From assembly GCA_002338605.1 (NCBI GenBank), contig DDIP01000213.1, positions 1-10,294 of the forward strand: 10,294 nt of DNA, given 5' to 3'. A program made the position numbers and the translations under genes. The notes below the pieces were generated by a model. The model ran no database searches. It was not told the origin of the DNA and saw nothing but the letters and a program-made list of their open reading frames with translations. The number at the start of each line of letters is the position of its first letter. The stretch's first letter is position 1. This stretch comes from Proteobacteria bacterium UBA1847 (lineage in GTDB: Bacteria > Pseudomonadota > Gammaproteobacteria > Steroidobacterales > Woeseiaceae). Below, in pieces: positions 1 to 7,272 of the stretch.

Positions 1-2
1 TG

Positions 3-416
3 CGTGAGCGTTCCATTGCGCGGGCCTCAGACGACATTCGGGTACCGGCCGACATGGACTCGGCCGATCGGCTGCTCGCTGGCGGAGCGGATTACAACGA
101 CATGTGCGCCGGATGTCACCTCAGCCCAGAGCAGAAAAATAGCGATCTGTCTCTGGGGCTTTATCCCGTGCCACCGAATCTCACACAAGTGGCGCACGAG
201 CAGGGCGATAGCGACGAAGCAACGCAACAAGACCAAAGGCGCTTCTGGATTATCAAACACGGTATCAAGGCGTCAGGGATGCCCGCATGGGGGCCCGGAC
301 ACGACGACGATCGAATTTGGAACATGGTCGCTTTTCTTAAACGGCTGCCAACACTCTCACCTGAGCAATACCAGATTCTGACTGCACGCGGTGAGGCAAG
401 CGAGGACCACCACTAA
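3..416 (+). CDS. Monoheme class I cytochrome c, 5' end outside window
   Basis: The reading frame is open from the left edge, so the start lies outside; an ATG at 54 is in frame but is probably internal, because family-like sequence precedes it. Seen: one heme-binding CAGCH at 105-119, a downstream SGMPAWG whose Met (codon 279-281) fits the sixth heme ligand, and the pattern GLYPVPPNL...WIIKHGIKASGMPAWGP...IWNMVAFLKRLP...LSPEQY. This is typical of short c-type cytochromes that carry an N-terminal membrane anchor, which here would lie upstream of the window. Known role: one-electron carrier on the periplasmic face of the inner membrane. The stop is followed after 84 nt by the disrupted receptor gene on the same strand; whether they share a transcript cannot be told. 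The specific redox partner is unknown. Confidence 0.9.
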   Translation, partial: RERSIARASDDIRVPADMDSADRLLAGGADYNDMCAGCHLSPEQKNSDLSLGLYPVPPNLTQVAHEQGDSDEATQQDQRRFWIIKHGIKASGMPAWGPGHDDDRIWNMVAFLKRLPTLSPEQYQILTARGEASEDHH

Positions 417-421
417 CAGAC

Positions 422-445
422 CTACACGATGTAGCGCGCACGCGC
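422..445. other. Two adjacent small inverted repeats after the cytochrome gene
   Basis: CTACA-cga-TGTAG (422-434) is followed directly by GCGCG-ca-CGCGC (434-445). Either could form a short hairpin between the cytochrome stop and the receptor start. No T-tract follows, and the second loop is only 2 nt, so this is not a standard intrinsic terminator. It may be chance in GC-rich DNA. Confidence 0.25.
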
Positions 446-500
446 CAGGAGGATGGTCAGCCCAATGCGACCTGGGAAAACTGTAATCGACGGAGAAAAC

Positions 501-2606
501 ATGAAAACAAGAATAACGCGGTACACGTCACTGTTGGGATTGCTCTATTCCCTAACATTTCTGCCGATAACGGCCTGGGCTCAGGCGGGCGCCACCGAGG
601 GCAGCTTGCTCGACGAGGTCATCGTCACTGCGTAAAAACGGGAATCCAATCTACAGGACACACCGCTAAGCATCAGCGCGCTGTCAGGCGATACGATGGA
701 AAAAATTGGCATAGATACCATCGAGGATTTTCAGTTTTTTGTGCCGGGCATCACGGTGACCAACGACTCCATGGCAATCGTCAATATTCGCGGAATCGGG
801 ACATCGGCGTTCGGCGTCGCAACCGACCCCAGTACCACGGTTCATATCGACGGCATATACCAACCGAGGCCTACCACGGGCTACATGGACATGTTCGACG
901 TTGAGCGTGTGGAGCTCTTGCGCGGTCCGCAAGGCGTGTTGTTTGGCCGCAACTCGACCGGGGGCACACTTAACATCGTCTCGAAGATGCCGACAGAAGA
1001 ATTTGAGGGCGCGCTCCGCGTCACCGTCGGTAATCTCGACAAACTCGCGGTCGATGGCACGATATCGGGACCGCTGAGCGAAAAAGTCCGGGGGCGGTTC
1101 ACGCTCCGGCAAAATCAGCGTGATGGCAGATATACGGACGTCGTGACCGGTGCCACCTACCAGGACCAGGATACGATGGCGGCGCGCGCAACATTCGTTT
1201 TTGACTTGGCTGACGATTTTTCGCTGGAAGTACGTGGCGATATCAACAGCGACGACGAAACAGGGTTCCCGGCCGTTCGCGCAAGCTATGAACAAGACAT
1301 TGTTGATGCCGGCGCCACTATCCCGACAGGGGAGGACAACGTCGCGTTCGATACGGCTCCGGTCAACAAGACGGACACCTGGGGGCTGTCGGCGATCGCA
1401 ACCTGGGAGGGCAACGACTACACCTTCAGATCCCTGACGTCGTTTCGAAAGAGTGAGGTCGATCAGGTCATCGATGCGGATGCAACGGACCTGTTTCTGT
1501 TTGACATTGGGTTTACGGAGAACTCCCGTTCCTTGACCCAGGAATTGCAGTTGTTCAACAGCAACCCGGATCGTCTGGAGTGGATTGTTGGCATGTTTTT
1601 CCTGAATGAAGATGGCGACGGCGGAATTGATCTACTGTTCCCGGACCCAGCGATCGTTATCGAAGAGCGAAACACGACCAACGCTTACGCAGTTTTCGGG
1701 CAGGCCACCTATCGCGTTACTGACAGACTGCGCGCCACGGTAGGCGCGCGCTACAGCCTGGAAAGAAAGAACTACAGCTTCTCAACGGCAGTCAATGGCG
1801 CCGCAGCCGACGCAGGGGCGCCCTCAGACGATTGGGATTCGCTGACACCCAGGTTTTCGCTGGATTATGACATCGCCGAAAACGTGATGGGCTATTTGTC
1901 GGCCACTCAAGGCTTCAAGTCCGGGGGGTTTCAACTCGGCGATGCGGGGTCCTTTGATCCGGAAGAGCTGTGGAGCTACGAAGCCGGCGTGAAATCCACG
2001 CTGTTGGACGGTCGCATGCGGGCGAATGTCGGTGTGTTCAGTTATGACTACACGAATTTGCAGGTCGTGAAATTCATTGGCGGCGTAGCGACAACGTCAA
2101 ACGCCGGCAAAGCCTCAGTGGAAGGCCTGGAAGCGGAGCTCGCCCTCCGCGTGACAGACAATTTCGATATCAATGGCACAGTAGCTGTCATGGATGCGAA
2201 GTATGACCTGTTTTTTGAGGGCGGCGAGGACTTCTCGGGCAACCGTCTCGCGAATTCGCCGGATTTGACGTACGCCCTTGGCGCTCAATACACATTGGAC
2301 CTGAACAACGGCGCCAGCTTGGCACTGCGGGGTGACTACGCGTTTCGTGACGACGTAGATTTCAAGCGCAATAATTTACCGCAATTTCGCTCCGACTCGT
2401 ATTCCCTCCTGAATGCGCGTGCCACTTACATTACAGGAGACGGGCGATGGGAACTCTCGCTCTTTGGGAGAAACCTGACCGATGATCGCTATGCCACGTA
2501 CATTACAGTTGGCCGGAACGCCGCCAGCGAAGCGGACATCAACGTGCCGATAACGGTACACGGGGATCCGCGTCAGTATGGCATTCTGGTCGGCCGGAAT
2601 TTTTGA
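501..2606 (+). pseudogene. TonB-dependent outer-membrane receptor interrupted by an in-frame TAA
   Basis: The family imports large ligands across the outer membrane using TonB energy. The start at ATG 501 has GGAG at 492-495 and opens a signal peptide (MKTRITRYTS... cleavage near AWA|Q, residues 27/28). The TonB-box region reads LLDEVIVTA and is then cut by TAA at 633-635. The same frame resumes at once with KRESNLQDTPLSISAL and runs without another stop or frameshift to 2606. In relatives this junction reads VTAQKRE, so a single C-to-T change of CAA would explain the stop. The plug is well conserved: NIRGIG near codon 95 and ERVELLRGPQGVLFGRNSTGG from about codon 135. The barrel ends with GILVGRNF, a normal C-terminal Phe. 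The full gene would encode about 701 residues, a usual length. ATG 696 could restart translation but would lack signal peptide and TonB box. Recent pseudogene, sequencing error or recoding are the options; the ligand is unknown. Confidence 0.85.
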
Positions 2607-2886
2607 GAGACGTTTTTTGGCCTGCAGTACGGAGTGTTGGGGCATCGTGTCTGCCCGTCCGGCGAGTCTGATATGCCGAGCAAGAGACGAGCGCAGATGA
2701 CAGCAAGCGGGTAGCCGAGCTCGACTGAAGCTCTATTCCTCAGGTTGGCAGCTGGTGGACACCTTGGACGTCGGCGTAGGTCCTTAGAAAGTTGAATTAA
2801 CGGTGGGTGTGCTCTGTTAGCACGGTTCGCTGTTGGTAACGCTTCGAAGGGCGTCATTTAGCAACCGCCGGCGCAGAAGCGAACAT
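2607..2886. other. Intergenic stretch without a recognisable gene
   Basis: Between the interrupted receptor and the small minus-strand gene. The short open frames here give proline/arginine-rich translations with no family resemblance. A T6 run near 2613-2618 follows the receptor stop, but I see no convincing stem before it. No tRNA, repeat array or clear promoter was found. Confidence 0.5.
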
Positions 2887-3126
2887 CTATTGAACAGTAG
2901 GAGACCTGTCTATGAGGCGATTGATCGATTGGCGAATCGGTACGGTATGGGGCGATCGATCCCACGCTCTCAAAGTGTCCGCCAGACGTCTCTCAACATC
3001 CTTTAGCCGCTTGATTTGTGCCTGAATGGCAGCCAGCTCGAATTGCAGGCGGTTCGCGTTCTTTGAATGGAAGAGTGTTGCTCGTTCTTGGGCATCGCTA
3101 CGCCATTTGGGTTTCGATACCCTCAT
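2887..3126 (-). CDS. Small basic coiled-coil protein of unknown function (79 aa)
   Basis: Not recognised. The start is taken at the ATG complementary to 3124-3126, because AAGGAG (complement of 3135-3140) sits 8 nt before it; a longer start 13 codons upstream in the same frame lacks that support. The protein begins MRVSKPKWRSDAQERA and has a long central helix with hydrophobic residues in heptad spacing (L27, L31, I34, I38, L41, V44, L48, L52), so it probably forms a coiled-coil dimer. The tail is basic and likely disordered. It has no signal peptide or membrane segment, so it should be cytoplasmic. It stands alone on the minus strand amid gene remnants, which would fit a leftover accessory gene of a mobile or integrated segment; that is inference only. 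Confidence 0.6.
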   Translation of the reverse strand: MRVSKPKWRSDAQERATLFHSKNANRLQFELAAIQAQIKRLKDVERRLADTLRAWDRSPHTVPIRQSINRLIDRSPTVQ

Positions 3127-3134
3127 GCGGAAAT

Positions 3135-3140
3135 CTCCTT
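3135..3140 (-). promoter_or_regulatory. Shine-Dalgarno site AAGGAG for the 79-aa minus-strand gene
   Basis: The plus strand reads CTCCTT, giving AAGGAG on the minus strand 8 nt before the ATG at 3126. It decides the start of the small coiled-coil gene and is the main evidence that the gene is real. Confidence 0.6.
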
Positions 3141-3205
3141 GATAATCGTTTCTGTGGCCATCCATACCGACCGCGCTCGATTGAGGAGATAATGATAGGA
3201 GCTAT

Positions 3206-3409
3206 ATGCTGCATACAGGTCAACGCCTGGTACGCCGTAGCCCGCCACTGTTTACGGTCCCTGCTAAGTCGGCGGGTGTCATTCAGCGATTTGGGCACTA
3301 TCGCGGCGAGGTCAATCCCGGATTGCACTTTAGGGTCCCATTCAGGGTTGGCCGGGTCACTCTGGTCCCCGTTAAACGACAGCTAAAGGAGGAGCTTGGC
3401 TTCAGTACG
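3206..3409 (+). pseudogene. Fragment of an HflK-like SPFH/band-7 protein
   Basis: The frame from about 3245 reads LFTVPAKSAGVIQRFG, then NPGLHFRVPF, then LVPVKRQLKEELGFST. This matches the start of the SPFH domain of HflK-type proteins, where the pattern is YTVPaxSvgVvxRFGkY...PGLHFklPf...vPVkRQLKxEFGFrT. HflK with HflC forms a membrane complex that modulates the FtsH protease. Only about 55 residues remain: the cytoplasmic tail and membrane helix before it and most of the SPFH domain after it are missing. The frame runs on to a stop at 3499 with unrelated sequence. ATG 3206 has AGGAG at 3197-3201, but a functional protein is unlikely. Similarity ends near 3409, where a P-type ATPase remnant begins in another frame. 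Confidence 0.65.
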
Positions 3410-3594
3410 CTGAGGCACTGGGGACATTTGAAAAAGTTGACACCACCGTGGCGGACAAGACCGGCACGCAAACCGAGGGGCGTTCGGTGTTGGTGTTGAT
3501 TCAGCTGAATCAGCCGCAAGCTGAAAAGAAGCAAAAGATCCTTGCCATAGGGCTGTATAGACAGGTATCGTCGACCTGTGCTACAAGCATTCGG
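3406..3594 (+). pseudogene. Fragment of a CopA-like heavy-metal P-type ATPase
   Basis: In the frame containing 3421 the translation is YAEALGTFEKVDTTVADK followed by TGTQTEGRSVLVLIQLN. This resembles the phosphorylation site of copper-type P1B ATPases, usually NAEALExxEKVDTLVVDKTGTLTEG. The DKTGT motif with its phosphorylated Asp is at 3454-3468. The following EKKQKILAIGL loosely fits the start of the next helix of the P/N region. No transmembrane helices, metal-binding CPC motif or ATP-binding domain are present, so about 60 of some 700-800 residues survive. It abuts the HflK remnant in a different frame, as expected for a deletion junction between two decayed genes. The copper assignment is by resemblance only; zinc or cadmium ATPases share the motif. 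Confidence 0.6.
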
Positions 3595-3746
3595 GGAGGG
3601 GCGGGGTGTTCAACGCCGAGACAGCGTTCAAAAGCGGGAAGTTTGATCACAAGAAAACCGTGCTGCCACTGGCTTCGCCAATGATATTCTCCGCTGCGCT
3701 TTTTCCACATGAAGCAACCTCGCACAACTGTAGGCAATACGATTGA
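3561..3746 (+). other. Open frame remnant, unassigned
   Basis: The frame is open between a TAG at 3558-3560 and a TGA at 3744-3746. It reads TGIVDLCYKHSG..., then VFNAETAFKSGKFDHKKT, then VLPLASPMIFSAALF. The composition looks protein-like rather than random, but no family is recognised. The only candidate starts are weak (GTG 3606, no Shine-Dalgarno of note). It follows the ATPase remnant in a third frame and ends just before the second receptor, so it is more likely a third gene fragment than a working gene. Confidence 0.3.
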
Positions 3747-3770
3747 ATGTACCAATTGGGGGTAAACATC

Positions 3771-6434
3771 ATGAGCATTAGAAAACTTGCATCGCATTTT
3801 GTTGTCGCGAGCTTCGGACTCGCTGCTGCGTTTCCTGTTGTCGCACAGAATCGAGATAGCGGAGATCAGGCGGCGAGCATAGAAGAGGTCGTTGTCACGG
3901 GTTCCAGAATCAAGAATTCTGAAATCGACAGCGCCAGCCCGGTAACCATCATAGGGGCGGAGGCAATCTACGACTCGGGCATTTCCAATGTCGAAGATAT
4001 TCTTCAGGAGTTGACCGCTTCGGCCGGACCGGCCGGAAACTCGACCAACGCCTACTGGACCAGTAACGGCTACGGTACAGCCCAAACTAACCTGAGGGGC
4101 ATGGGCATCAACCGAACGCTTGTGCTACTGAATGGCCGCAGAATTGTGAATGGCGGTACCGGTGCAAATTCATCGGTGGATCTGAATATGATCCCTGCCG
4201 CATTGATCGAGCGCATTGAGGTCCTCAAAGACGGTGCATCCGCAGTTTATGGCGCAGATGCTGTCGCTGGTGTCGTCAATATTATTACCAAGACAAACTT
4301 CAGTGGCGCCAAGCTGGATGTCAAATATGGCGCTACTACCGAGTCGGACGGTGAAAACTCCGAAGTCAATTTCACCTTCGGCGGAGACTACGACAAAGGC
4401 AATATTGTCGTCAACCTAAGCTACGTCGACACGGGATTGGTGCTGCAATCGGATCGACACGCATGCCCCCTGACCGAAGGGCCGAACGGATTGGAGTGTT
4501 TCGGAAGCTCAACGACAATTGGTGGGCGTGCACACTATCTTGACGGAACAGAAATCCAGTTCAATCAAATAGAGGGCGGCGATGGGGATTTCTTTGAGCC
4601 GTACAACAGCGCCTTACACGGCTTCAACTACTTCCCATTTCTCAATGCCGTTAGTCCGATGCAGAGAATAAACGTTTCAACATTCGGTACGTATGAGATG
4701 TCTGACTCCGTCAATGTGTTTGCGGAAGTTCTATATGCCAATCGGCAGGGTGAGCAGATCGTTACGCCGCGTCGCATTGCAACAACTGCAGTTTCGGCGG
4801 CATTTCCTTACAATCCAACAGGGCAAGACCTTTTCATCAAAAACAGGCGCATGGTCGAAATGGGTGCGCCCTATTTCTTTCAAGAAACAGATACGATTCG
4901 AGTCGTAACGGGTCTCGAAGGATCGTTGAAGAATGATTGGAGCTGGGATGCTAGCGTCAATTATGGCCGCAATACCGGGCGCGACGGCTGGACGTTTGAT
5001 ATCGACAATGATCGAGTGTCGCAAACGCTCGACGAAAACATCTGCAGCACCGCACCAGGCGCGGCAATTCCATGTGGTGACTATTTCGGCGTCGGCGAGC
5101 TGACACCAGAACTGCTGGAGTTTATCAAGTATCGACGCGAAGGAACCGGAGGCAATCGTATGGTATCCCTCTCTGCGAACCTCTACGGCAACGCTATAAC
5201 GCTGCCGGCCGGCGACGTCGGGTTCGCCCTCGGCATCGAGGACCGGAGCGAAAAAGGTTGGCGCGACCCCGATTCGACCGTACTAAAGAACGGCGGCGAG
5301 TCAGCGATCAGTGGTCGGTCGGATGTTACGGAACTTTACGGAGAGCTGTCCATACCTTTGCTGGCTGATGCGCCAATGGCTCAAAATCTGAGCCTTACGA
5401 TGGCCGCACGCTGGTCGGACTACAGCGCCTTCGGCTCCAATACGACGTACAAGCTCGGTGCCGTTTGGCAAGTCAATGAACAGCTCATGGTCAGGACTGT
5501 GAGGTCAACTGCATTCCGCGTACCTACCATCAACGAACAAGAGGGCAGCACTAATCAGGAAAATCTGATCACAGTTGATCCTTGCGAGGGGGCAACTGGG
5601 GCGATAGCTACCAACTGCCAGGCCGATGGCGTGCCACCGGGTTTCATCCAGAACGGCAATACAATATTGACCGGTGTTGGCGGAAATCCGAATGTGAAGC
5701 CTGAGGACGCGGATACCGTCACCGTCGGAATCGTTTTCGAACCCGAATTTCTCGAAGGATTTACGGCGACAATCGACTACTTCGATATCAAGATTGACAA
5801 CGCTATTAACGCAGTCGACGGTAGTGATCAACTGCGTTTGTGCTACACAGATCCAACCGTATATGCCGAGTTCTGTAACTCATTTACCCGCGACCCAATC
5901 ACCAACCAGGTCACGTTCCTTAACAAGCGTCCTGTAAATGCGGCGAAGGAAGAGGTCAGTGGTATCGACTATGCTTTCACCTATAACACAGAGATCGGAG
6001 GACTCGATACCTCGTTTGGGCTCCGGGCAACTAATCTGTTAAAGCATGAGAATCAGGCCAACCCGGCGGCAGAAGTCGAAGTTCTACGTGGCAAGATTAC
6101 TGCCGATCGCGGCAGCTTCGCTAAATGGCGCACGAACATGAGCGCAAAAGTCTACACAGAAAAATGGTCAGCAGGATGGTCGGTTCGCATGATCGGCGAG
6201 GCAGACGATGAGAATGGTGGCGGTCCGATTGGTAGCTCGGTCGACAATATCTTCTACCACGATCTGAACTTCAATTACTTTGTGAGCGACAGTCTGAAGC
6301 TGTCACTTGGCGTCGACAACGCATTTGACGAAAAGGCTCCATATATCACTTCATGGAACGATGCCAACACCGATGTATTTACCTACGACCTGCTAGGGCA
6401 GCGTTGGTACATGCGGGCCAGTTATGAATTTTAG
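3771..6434 (+). CDS. TonB-dependent outer-membrane receptor (intact)
   Basis: An 887-residue TBDR that would import a ligand into the periplasm. ATG 3771 is preferred over the in-frame ATG 3747 because it has GGGGGT just upstream and opens directly into a signal peptide (MSIRKLASHF..., cleavage near VVA|Q, residue 25). The TonB box is EEVVVTGSRI at 38-47. The plug contains NLRGMG, LVLLNGRR (117-124) and ERIEVLKDGASAVYGADAVAG (147-167). A long beta-barrel follows and ends YMRASYEF, the expected terminal Phe. Four cysteine pairs occur at residues 232/243, 425/435, 605/616 and 691/702, probably disulfides in exposed loops. A terminator hairpin follows the stop, then the PepSY genes. The ligand is not readable from sequence; the neighbouring reductase suggests a redox-active metal chelate (inference). 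Confidence 0.95.
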   Translation: MSIRKLASHFVVASFGLAAAFPVVAQNRDSGDQAASIEEVVVTGSRIKNSEIDSASPVTIIGAEAIYDSGISNVEDILQELTASAGPAGNSTNAYWTSNGYGTAQTNLRGMGINRTLVLLNGRRIVNGGTGANSSVDLNMIPAALIERIEVLKDGASAVYGADAVAGVVNIITKTNFSGAKLDVKYGATTESDGENSEVNFTFGGDYDKGNIVVNLSYVDTGLVLQSDRHACPLTEGPNGLECFGSSTTIGGRAHYLDGTEIQFNQIEGGDGDFFEPYNSALHGFNYFPFLNAVSPMQRINVSTFGTYEMSDSVNVFAEVLYANRQGEQIVTPRRIATTAVSAAFPYNPTGQDLFIKNRRMVEMGAPYFFQETDTIRVVTGLEGSLKNDWSWDASVNYGRNTGRDGWTFDIDNDRVSQTLDENICSTAPGAAIPCGDYFGVGELTPELLEFIKYRREGTGGNRMVSLSANLYGNAITLPAGDVGFALGIEDRSEKGWRDPDSTVLKNGGESAISGRSDVTELYGELSIPLLADAPMAQNLSLTMAARWSDYSAFGSNTTYKLGAVWQVNEQLMVRTVRSTAFRVPTINEQEGSTNQENLITVDPCEGATGAIATNCQADGVPPGFIQNGNTILTGVGGNPNVKPEDADTVTVGIVFEPEFLEGFTATIDYFDIKIDNAINAVDGSDQLRLCYTDPTVYAEFCNSFTRDPITNQVTFLNKRPVNAAKEEVSGIDYAFTYNTEIGGLDTSFGLRATNLLKHENQANPAAEVEVLRGKITADRGSFAKWRTNMSAKVYTEKWSAGWSVRMIGEADDENGGGPIGSSVDNIFYHDLNFNYFVSDSLKLSLGVDNAFDEKAPYITSWNDANTDVFTYDLLGQRWYMRASYEF

Positions 6435-6458
6435 ATTGGTCTAAAGAGTCACAAATTG

Positions 6459-6492
6459 TACTGGCCAGCGGATAGTCGCTGGCCAGTATTTT
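6459..6492 (+). terminator. Intrinsic terminator or attenuator between receptor and PepSY genes
   Basis: TACTGGCCAGCG (6459-6470), a 6-nt loop GATAGT, and the exact complement CGCTGGCCAGTA (6477-6488) are followed by TTTT (6489-6492). The stem is a perfect 12 bp and GC-rich. It starts 24 nt after the receptor stop. The T-tract is short, so partial read-through into the PepSY genes is possible; I see no strong promoter between the hairpin and 6565. Confidence 0.8.
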
Positions 6493-6564
6493 GCAAGCAT
6501 GACATCCTTTGATGGATCCTTTCAGAGGATCACTGCAAGTAATCCGTCACCGAGCCACGTACCC

Positions 6565-7272
6565 ATGAAAGCAATAAGGCTATCTCGCAAAGTCCACAAA
6601 TGGTTCGCATTGGTTCTCGGCATCCAGTTGTTCCTTTGGGCACTGAGTGGCTTCTACATGGTCGCGGTGGATATCGACATCATCCATGGCGATATGTTGG
6701 TCAAAAATATGGACACCAATGTGGGCTCATATGCGCAAGTAGGCATACCGCTGGAACGAATCGCCGGTGAGTTTCCAGATTCCAGCAGCGTCACACTTAC
6801 CGCAGTCGTTGACCGCCCCGCATATCTCGTCGAGGGCCCAACCCCGAGACTTCTGGACGCAAACTCCGGCGAATTGCTGTCGCCTATCAATAAGAATACA
6901 GCTACTCAAATCGCGACCTACCACTACGCGGGCGATGGTGAAGTGAGTCGCGTTCAGCTAATCGAGAGCGATCCTCCAACTGAGCTCCAATCACGCGCTC
7001 TACCCCTTTGGCGGGTCGATTTCGACGACGTTTGGAATAGCAGCTTTTACGTTGATCCGAATTCCGGCCAATTTACAACCAGACGACATTCGTTGTGGCG
7101 CGTTTTTGACTTCCTGTGGATGTTGCATGTGATGGACTATGACACTCGCAGCGATATCAATAACAACGTACTGCGAATCTTTTCCGTATTTGGAACGCTT
7201 CTCGGACTAAGTGGTGTCTGGCTGTTGTTCTACAGTTTCAATCGTCGAAAAGTTGACGGTATAGCGAAATGA
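6565..7272 (+). CDS. Short PepSY-type inner-membrane protein (putative reductase partner)
   Basis: A 235-residue protein; an in-frame ATG at 6499 would add 22 polar residues starting only 7 nt after the terminator, so 6565 (MKAIRLSRKVHKW) is preferred, although neither start has a good Shine-Dalgarno. Seen: a basic N-terminus, one membrane helix at about 12-33 (WFALVLGIQLFLWALSG), a periplasmic PepSY-like region with YHYAGDGEVS and LPLWRVDFDD, then LHVMDY (His188) and a second helix at about 200-225. Known: PepSY membrane proteins include inner-membrane ferri-siderophore reductases such as FoxB, in which conserved histidines are proposed to bind heme. His11 and His188 here could do so (inference). 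It overlaps the next gene by 4 nt (ATGA), whose N-terminal half is its paralogue, so the two probably form a heteromeric complex. Confidence 0.85.
   Translation: MKAIRLSRKVHKWFALVLGIQLFLWALSGFYMVAVDIDIIHGDMLVKNMDTNVGSYAQVGIPLERIAGEFPDSSSVTLTAVVDRPAYLVEGPTPRLLDANSGELLSPINKNTATQIATYHYAGDGEVSRVQLIESDPPTELQSRALPLWRVDFDDVWNSSFYVDPNSGQFTTRRHSLWRVFDFLWMLHVMDYDTRSDINNNVLRIFSVFGTLLGLSGVWLLFYSFNRRKVDGIAK

Noticed and set aside
684..1295. 203-aa open frame on the minus strand
   Set aside because: It lies antisense to the well-conserved plug of the first TBDR, has low-complexity Arg/Cys-rich translation and no family resemblance; it is a shadow frame.
3018..3386. 122-aa open frame on the plus strand
   Set aside because: It overlaps the better supported minus-strand coiled-coil gene and the HflK-like frame, and its translation has no recognisable domain.
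3510..4085. 191-aa open frame on the minus strand
   Set aside because: It overlaps the signal peptide and plug of the intact TBDR antisense and resembles nothing known.
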